NCBI GenBank assembly: GCA_963811225.1 | Contig: CAWEQO010000001.1 | Coordinates: forward strand, 620,001-684,000 | Origin: CAWEQO01 sp963811225 | GTDB lineage: Bacteria; Chloroflexota; Anaerolineae; Anaerolineales; Anaerolineaceae | Reading direction: 5' to 3' | Length of the DNA: 64,000 nucleotides | Part shown: piece after piece, positions 15,084-24,587 of the stretch | Position numbering within the stretch: the first letter of the stretch is position 1 | Layout of the letters: each line of letters opens with the position of its first letter | The notes under the pieces: generated by a model | The model's input: only the letters and a program-made list of their open reading frames with translations | Database searches by the model: none | What the model was told of the DNA's origin: nothing | Position numbers and translations under genes: made by a program

Positions 15084-17449
15084 TTAAAACGCGTGATGTT
15101 CCGTTCTGGCGATAATCTCTTCCTGTAAAGCCGCGCTCAGGTCGCAGAAGTAATCGCTGTAACCGGCGACACGCACGATCAGGTCACGGTGCTGGTCGGG
15201 GTGCAGTTGGGCGTCGCGCAGGGTATCGGCGTCGACCACGTTGAACTGGATGTGATGCCCGTCGAGCTTGAAGTAACTGCGCACCAGGTGCACCAGGCTG
15301 TTCAGCCCAACATCGTCCTGCAGCAATGAGGGGGTGAACTTCTGATTGAGCAATGTACCGCCGGTGCGCAGGTGGTCCATCTTCGCGGCCGACTTGAGTA
15401 CGGCGGTCGGGCCGCAGCGGTCGGCGCCCTGGACCGGCGAGATGCCCTCCGAGACGGGCTTGCCCGCCAGGCGGCCATCGGGCGAGGCCTGCATGACCGA
15501 GCCGAAGTAGACGTGGCAGGTGGTGGGCAGCATATCGATGGCGTAGCGCCCGCCGCGAGTGTTGGGCCGCCCAGAAACGGCGCCATGGAAGGCGTCGAAC
15601 ACGGCGCGCATGACCTCATCGGCGCGGTCGTCATCGTTGCCATAGCGCGGTGTGCGGTTGAGTAATAACTGGCGCTCGCGCTCGTGCCCGCTGAAGTCCT
15701 CATCGAGCAGATCCAACAGCATCCCCATCGAAAGGTTCTTACGCTCGAAGACGTGCTCGCGCAGGGCCGAGAGCGAATCGGTGATCGTGCCGATGCCTAC
15801 GCCCTGGATGTAGCTGGTATTGTAGCGCGCGCCGCCCTCGTGATAGTCCATGCCCTTCGCGATGCAGTCGTCAACCAGCAGCGAGAGGAACGGGGCGGGC
15901 ATGTGGCGGGCGTACAGCCGCTCGATGACCTGATTGCCGCGGATCTTAACGTCCACAAAGCGCTGCAGCTGCTTCTGGAAAGCGGCGAACAGCTGCTCAT
16001 AGGACTCGAAGGCGCGCGGATCGCCGCTCTCCAGGCCGATGCGCTTGCCGCTGCGCGGGTCGATGCCATTGTGCAGGGTGATCTCGAGGATCTTGGGCAG
16101 GTTGAGGTAACCGGTCAGGTTGTAGTTCTCTTTGCCGAACGCCCCGGTCTCGACGCAGCCGCTGGTGCCGCCGCAGCGGGCGTCCACCAGTGACTTTCCC
16201 ATGCCGACCATCTCCTGCACTACGGCGTCGGCGTTGAAGATGCTGGGCTGGCCGAAGCCGGTGCGGATGATGCGGGCGGCGCGCTGGATGAAGCGATCGG
16301 GATTCTTCTTGCTGACCTGCAGCGAGGCGCTGGGTTGTAACAAGCGCATCTCCTCGACCACGTCCAGCAGCAGATAGGTCAGCTCATTGACACCGTCTGA
16401 GCCGTCGGGCTGCAGGCCGCCCAGGTTGATCTGGGCGAAGTCGGTATAGGTGCCGCTCTCGGCCGCGGTGACGCCGACCTTGGGCGGGGCGGGCTGGTTA
16501 TTGAACTTGACCCACAGGCACTGCAGCAGCTCTTCGGCCCGATCGCGTGTCAGGCTGCCGTCGACGAGGCCGGATTGGTAGAAGGGGTTAAGGTGCTGAT
16601 CGAGGCGGCCGGGGCTGAAGGCGTCCCAGGTGTTGAGCTCTTTGGTGACGCCCAGATGGACGAACCAGTAATACTGCACGGCCTCCCAGAAGGAACGCGG
16701 GGCATGCGCGGGCACCCACTCGCAAACCCCAGCGATCTGCGCCAGCTCAAGGCGGCGGGCGGGATCGGGCTCGACGGCGGCCAGACGACGGGCCTCGGCG
16801 GCATACCGCCCGGCGTAGGCGATGAGTGCATCGGCGCAGATGGCCATGGCCTTGAGCTCCTCCTGGCGGGAATAGGCCTGCGGATCGTTGAGGTAGTCCA
16901 GCTTGGCCAGAGCCTGCTCGATCTCGGCCTTGAAATCCAGCATACCCTTGCGGTAGATCTTGTCGTCGAGCACGGTGTGACCGGGGCGCGCTGCTCCATG
17001 AACTCGGTGAAGATACCGGCTTCATAAGCGTCGACCCAGGTGGGCGTCATCTCGGCAAAGAGCCGCTCGCGCAGGGTGCGGCCCTGCCAGAAGGGGATGA
17101 TCCGCCCGGCGTAGAGCCGGTGGACGGCGTCATCCACGCCGAAGGGGATCTTGTCGCGGCTGTCGAGCAGGCGCAGATCTTCCAAGGTGTGGCAGCACAG
17201 CTCGGGGAACGTGGGGGCGGCCTTGGGCTGCGGCCCCTTCTCGCCGACGATCAGCTCACCGGGGCCCAGGTAGATGTCTTCCTTGTCGAGCAGGTGACGG
17301 AAGGCCATGGCACGGAACACCGGCGTGGACAGCAGGCCGGTCTGGCTGTTGTAGAAATCGGTCATCAGCTCGGCGCGGTGGGTGGAGATGGCCGGGACAG
17401 CCTCCAGGCTCTGGCGGCGCAGGCGAGCGACGCGTTGGGTCATGGGCAT
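15084..17449 (-). pseudogene. Glycyl radical enzyme, trans-4-hydroxyproline dehydratase (HypD)-like, with one frameshift
   Basis: The corrected product has about 788 residues, normal for the family. HypD dehydrates trans-4-hydroxy-L-proline to pyrroline-5-carboxylate under anoxia. The catalytic Cys is in SGCVETGAFGKE (codon 16157-16155) and the radical Gly in RVAGYSDYF (codon 15164-15162). The N-terminus with ISTHRAELMTDFYNS and GELIVGEKGPQPKA, and the YLNLPKILEIT region, are HypD-like. One base appears to be missing near 16982 (CCCCGGTCAC instead of CCCCGGGTCAC), splitting the gene after EFMEQRAP. This is a short G/C run, a common place for base-calling errors, and both halves are otherwise free of damage. 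The start is supported by GGAGGT overlapping the activase stop. Another dehydratase specificity within the family cannot be excluded. Confidence 0.72.
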
Positions 17450-17455
17450 GGGGAG

Positions 17456-18361
17456 CTAACCTCCAATCTGGATGGGGAAATCGAAACGGCTTAAGAGATC
17501 AACGGCGGACTCGACCGCCTCGGATGTGGGTGGGCGCACCTGGTTCAGACGATACGGAAGACCCAGGCGGGCATACTTTTCGACGCCGCTGGCATGGTAA
17601 GGGAGTAAGTCGAAGCGCTGCACGCCGGGCAGCGAGGAGATGAAGCCCCCCATCCGCTGCAGTTGGTCGGGCTGGTCGTTCACGCCGGGAATCAGCGGCA
17701 TGCGCACGACAATCGGATGGCCCAGACCGGCCAGCTTCTGCAAATTCGAGAGGATCAGGCGGTTAGACACGCCGGTGTACTCGCGGTGGACGATGGGATC
17801 GAGGGTTTTGACGTCGTACAGGAACAGGTCCACGTAACGACGGACGCGCTCGAAGACCCGCCAGGGGGCGAAGCCGGAGGTGTCGAGGGTGGTGTGGATG
17901 CCGCGCTGGCGGCAGGCCTCCAGCAGCTCGAGCAGGAAGGCCGGCTGCATCATGGCCTCGCCGCCCGAGAAGGTTACGCCGCCGCCGGATTCATCGTAGA
18001 AGGGCACATCCTTCTCGATCTCGGCCAGCACCTCGGCGGAGGTCCACTCGCGGCCGACGATCTCGCGTGCGCCCGAGTAGCAAGCCTCGACGCATGCGCC
18101 GCAGGCCTTGCAGTGGCGCATGTCGGTGAAGGAAGCGCCGCCACTGCTGTGAATGGCGCCTTCCGGGCAGACCGTCTTGCAGGCCAGGCAGCTTATGCAG
18201 AGGTTGGGACGCAGCATCAGTTGCGGGTAAATTCCCTGACTTTCGGGATTGTGGCACCACTGGCAGCGCAGCGGGCAGCCCTTGAAGAAGACTGTCGTGC
18301 GGATGCCTGCACCGTCGCGCGTACAAAAGCGTTGAATGTCGAAGAGGAAGCCGGATTCCAT
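17456..18361 (-). CDS. Glycyl-radical enzyme activating protein (radical SAM)
   Basis: 301 residues. It uses SAM and a [4Fe-4S] cluster to abstract H from the glycine of its partner. The N-terminus RFCTRDGAGIRTTVFFKGCPLRCQWCHNPE contains the CX3CX2C radical SAM motif and the activase signature. A ferredoxin-like insert follows with two cysteine clusters (CISCLACKTVC and CKACGACVEAC), as in the larger activases. GGEAMMQP is the SAM-binding GGE-type motif. The gene ends 6 bases before the glycyl radical enzyme start on the same strand, and its last codons carry that gene's Shine-Dalgarno, so the two are an operon. Oxygen-sensitive function implies an anaerobic lifestyle. Confidence 0.9.
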   Translation of the reverse strand: MESGFLFDIQRFCTRDGAGIRTTVFFKGCPLRCQWCHNPESQGIYPQLMLRPNLCISCLACKTVCPEGAIHSSGGASFTDMRHCKACGACVEACYSGAREIVGREWTSAEVLAEIEKDVPFYDESGGGVTFSGGEAMMQPAFLLELLEACRQRGIHTTLDTSGFAPWRVFERVRRYVDLFLYDVKTLDPIVHREYTGVSNRLILSNLQKLAGLGHPIVVRMPLIPGVNDQPDQLQRMGGFISSLPGVQRFDLLPYHASGVEKYARLGLPYRLNQVRPPTSEAVESAVDLLSRFDFPIQIGG

Positions 18362-18634
18362 GCGGTTAAGTATACCCAGTTTTTGGTGGGAAAGTGCCTT
18401 CGGGAATTCGATCCCGAGAGGTTTTTCGATTGGCAGAGTTTCTGGTTTGTGGTGGAGAGCGAAACCGCAGATGTAAATGTATCTTTTAATTTTGTAAAGA
18501 CGATTTTCGGCGCGAAATGTGTGGTAATATGCCCATTATTTATGACATCCTTTGAATGCTGTAAAATGGAGATTCGAATGCCGAACAAAAAAGAAAAATT
18601 TATGATGGCGATTTAATCGGCTTTATTTGTAGGC

Positions 18635-19042
18635 ATGGTGATCACCTCCTTGTTCAAGCAGGAACAGGTTCTCCGGCTCCGCTGGGCAGGATTGATTGTA
18701 CTTGCCCTTTCCTTTTATCTTCTCCTGGTGTCATACCAGGCACATGGTGAAACTAATCCCGTCAAGTTGAGCTCGATGCCGGCGCCAGCTAAAAATGCAG
18801 AACTTGTTACCGGCGGCATATACGCCTATATCCGGCACCCAATTTACTTAAGTTTCATTTTGCTGTTTTGGGGACTGGTACTGGTAACCGGTTACCGATC
18901 CAGCCTGATTGTTGCCACACTGGCAACGGTTTTCTTTTACCTCAAGACCTGGTACGAAGACAAACTTCTGGCGGGAGAATATCCAAATTTTCCCGAATAC
19001 AAGCGAACCGTTGGGCGGTTTTTTCCGAAGCACTTCCGCTAG
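18635..19042 (+). CDS. Small membrane methyltransferase of the ICMT/PEMT type
   Basis: 135 residues, short for the family, with two to three hydrophobic segments (about 15-32, 60-90). The C-terminal SAM-binding pattern is clear: TGGIYAYIRHPIYLSFILLFWG, then a distal Glu-Asp and YPNFPEYKRTVGRFFP. Such proteins methylate isoprenylcysteine-like thiols, phospholipid head groups or unknown substrates in the membrane. An in-frame stop 7 codons upstream of the ATG at 18635 confirms there is no longer form. No convincing Shine-Dalgarno precedes it. The 273-base gap before it is AT-richer and contains no recognisable gene. It ends at the hairpin 19061-19100. Confidence 0.7.
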   Translation: MVITSLFKQEQVLRLRWAGLIVLALSFYLLLVSYQAHGETNPVKLSSMPAPAKNAELVTGGIYAYIRHPIYLSFILLFWGLVLVTGYRSSLIVATLATVFFYLKTWYEDKLLAGEYPNFPEYKRTVGRFFPKHFR

Positions 19043-19060
19043 CAGGCCACAGTTCACATA

Positions 19061-19100
19061 AAAGACGCCAAGGGAAGCATGAGCTTTCCTTGGCGTCTTT
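19061..19100. terminator. Hairpin terminator with a CTTGGCGTCTTT-type repeat
   Basis: An 18-bp stem (19061-19078 / 19083-19100) with one G-T wobble ends in TCTTT on the plus strand and, read in reverse, also ends in CTTT. The following bases GCGCCTTGGCG continue the same kind of repeat. It separates the converging methyltransferase and UPF0316 genes. Confidence 0.75.
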
Positions 19101-19123
19101 GCGCCTTGGCGTGAGATCCTTCT

Positions 19124-19651
19124 TTAAGCTCGCCAAAAGCCTCGTCTGACCGGGCGCACGTCCTCGGCGGTGATGAAGGCTTCGGGATCCGTTTCCAACA
19201 CGGCGGTTTCGACGGTGCGGCGGTCGCGGCGGTTGACGTTGACCATCAGCAGGTGGACCGTGCCGCTGCGGCCGCGAGCGGGCACTTCGGTGACGGCGAA
19301 GCCTTCAGACCGCAGCTGTTCGGCCACGGCTGCGCCGCGGGTGGAGGAGACGATGGTGAAGTGGATGTGGCCGATGGCCAGCCGCTCTTCGAAGATCATG
19401 CCGACCACCACGCCGGTGGCGAAACCGGCTGCGTAGCCGATAATGCTCAGCGGGTTATCCAGGTGGGTCAGCGCCTGGGAGATGGCGATCACGAAGATCA
19501 ACGATTGAAAAAAGCCGAGCACCCAGGCCAGCAGTTTGCGCCCGCGCATGACGAACAACACGCGGATGGTATCCAGGGACATATCGCCAATACGCAGAGC
19601 GAAGATCCCCAATGCGGTCAGGAATGCCGCAGGGGCCAGTGAGAAATCCAT
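19124..19651 (-). CDS. UPF0316 family membrane protein (DUF2179-type C-terminus)
   Basis: 175 residues. Three membrane segments cover about residues 8-85 (FALRIGDMSLDTIRVLFVMRG, FFQSLIFVIAISQALTHL, GYAAGFATGVVVGMIFEERLA). A soluble DUF2179-like domain follows (about 90-170) with VAEQLRSEGFAVTEVPARG. No biochemical function is established for UPF0316. The ATG at 19651 follows the phosphorylase stop by 5 bases. A longer frame reading back into the phosphorylase gene is clearly non-coding (His/Arg-rich). Probably co-transcribed with the phosphorylase. Confidence 0.8.
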   Translation of the reverse strand: MDFSLAPAAFLTALGIFALRIGDMSLDTIRVLFVMRGRKLLAWVLGFFQSLIFVIAISQALTHLDNPLSIIGYAAGFATGVVVGMIFEERLAIGHIHFTIVSSTRGAAVAEQLRSEGFAVTEVPARGRSGTVHLLMVNVNRRDRRTVETAVLETDPEAFITAEDVRPVRRGFWRA

Positions 19652-19656
19652 TATAT

Positions 19657-21852
19657 TTACCCTTCGGGTGTCACCTGGGTGATGGTCTCTTCTTCTTCCG
19701 AGGTCATCGCCGGGAGGTACATCTCGTTCATGTATTCTTTGATCATGCGCATGGTGTTGAACTGCGGCGCCAGGGTGCGGATCGATTCCTTCATGCGGCC
19801 GATCCACTCACCGGGCAGCTTGTCCGACGAGCGCCGGTTGTAGTACAGCGGGATGATCTCGTTCTCGAGCTTGTCGTAGATCTCCTGAGCATCCGCTTCG
19901 TCCTGCTCCTCGGGCGATGAATACTCCTTGTCGCTGCCGATGGACCAGCCGTTGCGGCCATTGTAGGCCTCGTGCCACCAGCCGTCCAGCACCGAGAAGT
20001 TCAACACGCCGTTGACGGCGGCCTTCATGCCCGAGGTGCCCGAGGCTTCGTTGGGACGGCGCGGGGTGTTCAGCCACACGTCCACACCCTGCACCATATG
20101 CCGGGCCACGTCCATGTCATAATCTTCCAAGAATACCAGGCGGCCGGCCATGTGGGCGTCCTTAACCGCGCGGTAGACCTGCTGGATGAGCAGCTTGCCG
20201 GGTTCGTCGGCGGGATGGGCTTTGCCGGAGAAGATGATCTGCACGGGCATCTTCGAATTGGTGATGATGCGCATCAGGCGCTCGTAGTCGCGCAGGATCA
20301 GGGAGGCGCGCTTGTAAGTGGCAAACCGGCGAGCAAAGCCGATGGTCAGCGAGTACGGCTCCAGCAAGACGCCGCCCGCCACCACCTGCACCGGGTGGAC
20401 GTGCCCCTGACGCCACTCCTCGCGGGTGCGCTCGTTCGCAAAGTTGAGCAGCTTGCGCTTGAGGTGCTGGCGCACGGCCCACAACTCGCCATCGGGAATG
20501 TTTTCCGCCTGGGCCCACAGATCGGTTTCATCCTGGCGCTGGTACCAGTCATGGCCAAGGTACAACTCGAACAGCACGGCCATGCGGCGGGCCAGCCAGG
20601 TGCCCATATGGATGCCGTTGGTGATGTGCTCGATCGGCACTTCATCCACACTGCGGTCGGGCCATAGGAACTGCCACATGGCGCGTGAGACCTGGCCGTG
20701 CAGCTCGGAGACAGCATTGCGCTGCTCCGACAGGCGCAGGGCCAGCACCGGCATGGAGAACATCTCACCCCAAGACTGGTTGTGACGCGCCAGATCGACG
20801 AATTCGTCGCGGGTCAAGCCCAGTTGGGGCCAGAAGGAGGCAAAGTACTTGTCCACCAACCAGACCGGGAACTGATCATTGCCGGCCGGGACGGGGGTGT
20901 GGGTAGTAAAGACATTGGTCTTCTTGACCTCGTCCGAGGCCTGCTCGAAGGTCATGCCGGTCTTCATGTACTCACGGATGCGTTCCAGTACCAGGAAGGC
21001 GGAATGGCCCTCGTTCATGTGCCAGACGGTGGGATCGTAGCCCAGGCGGCGCAGCGCGCGCGCGCCGCCGATGCCGAGCATGATCTCCTGGGAGATGCGG
21101 GTCTCGGGGTCGTTGCTGTACAGGCGGGCGGTCAGCTCGCGGTCGGCCTGGGAATTCTGATCGATGTTGGTGCTGAGCAGGTACAGCGGCACCCGCCCCA
21201 CCTGCACCTGGTACAGCCGGGCGTAGACCTTGCGACCGGGCAGGTCGACCTCGATAGTCAGCGGCTCGCCGTTCTCATCGTACAAGTGGATGATCGGCAG
21301 CCGGTCGAAATCCAGCATACGGTTACGGGTCTCCTGCCAGCCGTCTTCGGTGATGTGTTGGGAGAAGTAGCCCTGGTTGTAGATAAAACCAACCCCGACC
21401 AGCGGCAGACCGAGGTCGGAGCTTTCTTTGAGGTGGTCGCCCGAGAGGATGCCAAGGCCGCCGGCGTAGACCGGCAGCGACTCGGCCAGGCCAAACTCGA
21501 ACGAGAAATAAGCAATCTGGCCGTCGCCGGACAGGTTGGGGTAGGTCTGGTTGAACCAGGTGAGATCCCCCTTGAGGTAGGCGTCGAATTCCTTCATCGC
21601 CCGATCGTAAAGATCCAGGTAATAGCGGTCGTTGGTCACGGCGTTGAGCCGGGGCCGCTCGACCATCTGCAAGAACTCGACCGGGTTGTGATGCAGCCGG
21701 TCCCATAGGTCCTTGTCGATCAGCGAATACAGGTTCTGGGCGTCGGGATTCCAAACCCACCAGAGGTTGAAAGCCAGCTCGCCGAGACGCCCGATCCGGC
21801 GTGGCAGGCGGAAGTGGTTGGGAACTTCACGTCGAATATGATTAGTGATCAT
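19657..21852 (-). CDS. glgP: Alpha-glucan (glycogen/starch) phosphorylase, short bacterial type
   Basis: 731 residues. It releases glucose-1-phosphate from alpha-1,4-glucans with inorganic phosphate and PLP. The N-terminal DUF3417 region (GRLGELAFNLWWVWNPDAQNLYSLID) marks the short alpha-glucan phosphorylase branch. The glucan site region is YFSFEFGLAESLPVYAGGLGILSGDHLK, and the PLP lysine is in NEASGTSGMKAAVNG. It works in carbon-reserve mobilisation with a debranching enzyme such as GlgX encoded at 57041-59209. A weak promoter with a TACAAT -10 (21954-21949, minus strand) precedes a ~90-base AT-rich leader. Confidence 0.92.
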   Translation of the reverse strand: MITNHIRREVPNHFRLPRRIGRLGELAFNLWWVWNPDAQNLYSLIDKDLWDRLHHNPVEFLQMVERPRLNAVTNDRYYLDLYDRAMKEFDAYLKGDLTWFNQTYPNLSGDGQIAYFSFEFGLAESLPVYAGGLGILSGDHLKESSDLGLPLVGVGFIYNQGYFSQHITEDGWQETRNRMLDFDRLPIIHLYDENGEPLTIEVDLPGRKVYARLYQVQVGRVPLYLLSTNIDQNSQADRELTARLYSNDPETRISQEIMLGIGGARALRRLGYDPTVWHMNEGHSAFLVLERIREYMKTGMTFEQASDEVKKTNVFTTHTPVPAGNDQFPVWLVDKYFASFWPQLGLTRDEFVDLARHNQSWGEMFSMPVLALRLSEQRNAVSELHGQVSRAMWQFLWPDRSVDEVPIEHITNGIHMGTWLARRMAVLFELYLGHDWYQRQDETDLWAQAENIPDGELWAVRQHLKRKLLNFANERTREEWRQGHVHPVQVVAGGVLLEPYSLTIGFARRFATYKRASLILRDYERLMRIITNSKMPVQIIFSGKAHPADEPGKLLIQQVYRAVKDAHMAGRLVFLEDYDMDVARHMVQGVDVWLNTPRRPNEASGTSGMKAAVNGVLNFSVLDGWWHEAYNGRNGWSIGSDKEYSSPEEQDEADAQEIYDKLENEIIPLYYNRRSSDKLPGEWIGRMKESIRTLAPQFNTMRMIKEYMNEMYLPAMTSEEEETITQVTPEG

Positions 21853-21993
21853 GGTTCATCCATTCATAAAAAATTTGGCTATCCTGTCATAAAGAAAGCA
21901 AGAGAGCCAAGGGATAGACGATTTATTAACTTTTATCTATTTTATTAAATTGTACCATAGGGAAGCGAGAATTGAAGCCCCCAAAATTGAAAA

Positions 21994-22034
21994 GGGTATA
22001 CAGCCCAACCCAAGCTGGATCAGGCTGTATACCC
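21994..22034 (-). terminator. Intrinsic terminator of the lipoprotein gene
   Basis: A perfect 12-bp inverted repeat GGGTATACAGCC / GGCTGTATACCC (21994-22005 / 22023-22034) with a 17-base loop lies just past the stop of the minus-strand lipoprotein. On that strand it is followed by TTTTCAATTTT. Confidence 0.8.
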
Positions 22035-22047
22035 TGTTTTTATTCCG

Positions 22048-22599
22048 TTAATTCACTTCGTTGGCAATCAATTCGATCTTCCACTGGCCGTTTTCCTGGC
22101 CGAGGGTGAACGTGCGCCGGATCTCTGCACCGCCGACTTTGACGGCTGCGCTGACGACCGCGGCGGGCGGATCGGGATTGACGGCGGCTGCATCGATGAC
22201 AAAGCCTTCCAGGGAGCCTTCGAAGCCCAACAGGGAGGCGCTATCGCCGGCCTGGCCCTGGCTCAGGTAGCTGTCCATTTGGCCGGGCTGGTCGCTGTAG
22301 GAGGCCAAATAGGCCTGAACGACGCCTTCGGGAGAGCCGGGGTATTCACCAGGGGCGGGAACGGCCGGCATGGCAGCTTCGGCCTCTTTGACCTGCGGCG
22401 CCGCAGCCTGCATCTCGCCGGCAGCCGGGTTCTGGTTGCCTTGCACGGCGATGCCTGGCGCTCCGCCGCCGACCTGGGAGTCACCTTGCCCAACGCTTTC
22501 AGGAACAGCCGTTGGCGTGGCAGGAGCGCCACATGCGGAGAGCAAGAGTGTGAATACCAGCAAAACGAAAAAGGGAACTGCAAGAGTTTTTCTATTCAT
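22048..22599 (-). CDS. Secreted lipoprotein of unknown function
   Basis: 183 residues with a clear lipoprotein signal peptide: positively charged MNRK, a hydrophobic core, and lipobox LLLSACG with the lipidated Cys at about 23. A ~65-residue low-complexity linker (Gly, Ala, Pro, Gln) precedes a domain of about 90 residues (SPEGVVQAYLASYSDQPGQMDSYLS through NGQWKIELIANEVN). That arrangement resembles the NTF2-like/DUF4878 kind of secreted domain, but I cannot assign it with confidence. It has its own candidate promoter/operator (22627-22647) and terminator. Confidence 0.75.
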   Translation of the reverse strand: MNRKTLAVPFFVLLVFTLLLSACGAPATPTAVPESVGQGDSQVGGGAPGIAVQGNQNPAAGEMQAAAPQVKEAEAAMPAVPAPGEYPGSPEGVVQAYLASYSDQPGQMDSYLSQGQAGDSASLLGFEGSLEGFVIDAAAVNPDPPAAVVSAAVKVGGAEIRRTFTLGQENGQWKIELIANEVN

Positions 22600-22626
22600 G
22601 GGGAAGCCTCGCTTCGATCATAGGGT

Positions 22627-22647
22627 ATTGTAACTGCGCACAGTTAC
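22627..22647 (-). promoter_or_regulatory. -10 element overlapped by an inverted repeat (candidate operator)
   Basis: On the minus strand TACAAT (22632-22627) lies about 30 bases upstream of the lipoprotein ATG. A 7-4-7 inverted repeat GTAACTG-N4-CAGTTAC (22630-22647) overlaps its upstream edge, where a repressor would block polymerase. The -35 region is weak. Confidence 0.4.
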
Positions 22648-22698
22648 TGAATAGAACCTATTCTAGCACAGAATCGATGAAAGAACAAAAGTTCTAAT

Positions 22699-24450
22699 CT
22701 ACAAATTCGAACTGCGTTTCCCCAGCCATTTTATTAACTGCTCCACCGGCCAGGCGGTGATCACGTTTTCAGGGCCGACCCAGGCGCGGCGAGCAACTGA
22801 GACGCCATACTCGCGCAAGTCGAGGTTATCAGGAGAGTGGGCGTCGGTGTCGATGCTGAGCGGAATGCCCATCTCCGCCGCCCTGCGGGCGTAAACCTCG
22901 TCCAGGTCAAGCCGGTTGGGGCTGGCGTTGATCTCCAGCGCCACGCCGCTCTCCCTGGCGGCCGGGAGCAGCACATCCCAATCCAGGTCGGCGCCCTCCC
23001 GGTTGGGCAGCAGTCGCCCGCTGGGATGTCCGATGATGTCGACATGCGGGTTTTGGAGGGCCTTGAGCAGCCGGGCTGTGACGGTCTCCCGCGGCTGGCG
23101 CAGGCTGACATGCAGCGAAGCGATGACCAGGTCGAGCTCGGCCAGGATCTCATCCGGGTAGTCGAGCGAGCCGTCGGCGCGGATTTCCACCTCGGCGCCC
23201 TGGAGCAGCTTGATCGAATCTCCCAGCTTGGTCTGGAGCATATCGATCTCGACCCGCTGCTCGCGCAGCCGCTCGACGCTCAGCCCATTGGCGATGCCGA
23301 GGCTGTGGGTGTGATCGGTGATGGCCAGCGCCTGCAGGCCGCGCGCCATGGCGGCCCGGGCCATCTGCTCGATGGTCACAGCGCCGTCGCTCCAGGTCGA
23401 GTGAGCGTGCAGCTCGGAGCGCAGATCGCTGAGCTGCACCAGGTTTGGCAGCTTGTGTTCGCGGGCGGCCTGGATCTCGCCGCGGTCCTCACGCAGCTCA
23501 GGCGGGATCCAGGGCAGTTCCAGGGCATTGTAAACGCCCTGTTCGGTGGCGAAGGTTTGCAGGTTGCCCTCTTCGTCGATCAGGCCGCGCTCCGAGAGCG
23601 AGAGACCCTTGCGCTGGGCCAACTCGCGCAGGCGAACATTATGGTCCTTCGAGCCGGTCACGAACAGCAGCAGGCTGCCGAAACGCTCAGGCGGCTGGAT
23701 CCACAGCTGCATCTTGACCCCATTGTGCAGCTCGACGCTGGACTTGTTCTCGCCCTGACCCAGAACGCGCAGCACCTCCTCCGAGCCGATGAAGGCGTCC
23801 ATCAGCGGCTTGGAATCCTCGGCGGCGGCCACCAGGTCGATATCGCCGACTGTTTGTCGCCAGCGGCGCAGGCTGCCGGCGGCCTCGACCTGTTCAGCCT
23901 GTGGGATGGCGCGCAAGAATTCCAGCCAGCGGCGGGCGATGGGCCAGGCCGTGCCCAGCAGCATGCGGTCGGTGCGCCGGGAGAGTGCCTCGATGCCGGC
24001 CAAGATGCGCGCCTCGGACTTCTCGCCAATGCCGGGCAAGCTGCGCAAGTGCTGCTCGCGGGCGGCTGCCTCCAGGTCGGCCAGGGTGGTGATGCCGGCC
24101 TCCTTCCAGAACAGGCGGGCCTTCTTGGGGCCTACATCGGGCACCTCCAGCAGATCCACCAGGGTCGGCGGCACCTCAGCTTGCAGGCGCTCCAGGAAAC
24201 CCAACTGACCGGTGGTCAGCAGCTCATCGATCTTCTCGGCGATGGCCTTGCCAACGCCGGGAATCTTCTCCAGGCGGCCCTCCTCGCGCACCGTGTTAAT
24301 GTCCTCAGGCAGGGCGCGCAGGCTGTCGGCGGCCCTGCGGTATGCGAGAATCTTATAGATCACCTCGCCTTTGATCTCGAGCAAGTTAGAGATGCGCTCG
24401 AAGATGGCGGCGAGGTCGGAATTGGAATAGGCGACCTGATTTTGGGCCAT
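22699..24450 (-). CDS. polX: DNA polymerase X family with PHP domain (PolX)
   Basis: 583 residues, the standard bacterial PolX length. The N-terminal half is the Pol-beta-like core with helix-hairpin-helix elements (IPGVGKAIAEKIDELL, VPDVGPKKARLFW, LPGIGEKS) and palm residues in VEAAGSLRRWRQTVGDIDLVAAA. The C-terminal half is a PHP phosphoesterase domain starting SELHAHSTWSDGAVTIEQM, with ITDHTHSLGIANGL and the metal ligands DTDAHSPDNL near the end. It performs gap filling and 3'-5' exonuclease functions in base-excision repair. The start follows GGGGAGGA; a TACAAT -10 is at 24482-24477 on the minus strand. Confidence 0.93.
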   Translation of the reverse strand: MAQNQVAYSNSDLAAIFERISNLLEIKGEVIYKILAYRRAADSLRALPEDINTVREEGRLEKIPGVGKAIAEKIDELLTTGQLGFLERLQAEVPPTLVDLLEVPDVGPKKARLFWKEAGITTLADLEAAAREQHLRSLPGIGEKSEARILAGIEALSRRTDRMLLGTAWPIARRWLEFLRAIPQAEQVEAAGSLRRWRQTVGDIDLVAAAEDSKPLMDAFIGSEEVLRVLGQGENKSSVELHNGVKMQLWIQPPERFGSLLLFVTGSKDHNVRLRELAQRKGLSLSERGLIDEEGNLQTFATEQGVYNALELPWIPPELREDRGEIQAAREHKLPNLVQLSDLRSELHAHSTWSDGAVTIEQMARAAMARGLQALAITDHTHSLGIANGLSVERLREQRVEIDMLQTKLGDSIKLLQGAEVEIRADGSLDYPDEILAELDLVIASLHVSLRQPRETVTARLLKALQNPHVDIIGHPSGRLLPNREGADLDWDVLLPAARESGVALEINASPNRLDLDEVYARRAAEMGIPLSIDTDAHSPDNLDLREYGVSVARRAWVGPENVITAWPVEQLIKWLGKRSSNL

Positions 24451-24530
24451 GCTGTCCTCCCCATCAACTTAGGTGTATTGTAAACGATAACGACCGGTCC
24501 GGGCAGCAGCGCTCCATAAGAACCCCACAA

Positions 24531-24587
24531 AAACAGCAAACAGCCCCTTGGAGATCCAAGGGGCTGTTCTGTGACTGTTTGCTGTTT
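24531..24587 (-). terminator. Terminator region with two nested inverted repeats
   Basis: An inner 12-bp perfect stem (CAGCCCCTTGGA / TCCAAGGGGCTG, 24541-24552 / 24555-24566) is enclosed by an outer 13-bp repeat (AAACAGCAAACAG / CTGTTTGCTGTTT, 24531-24543 / 24575-24587). The outer repeat overlaps the inner arm by three bases and the LCP stop codon. It terminates the minus-strand surface-glycan cluster. Confidence 0.75.

Noticed and set aside
13720..15084. 454-residue open frame opposite the UDP-sugar dehydrogenase
   Set aside because: Mirror of a high-GC gene; His/Gln/Leu-rich translation without any domain; the plus-strand gene has all catalytic motifs.
22837..24483. 548-residue open frame antisense to PolX
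   Set aside because: Shadow of PolX codon usage, low-complexity translation, no start signals.
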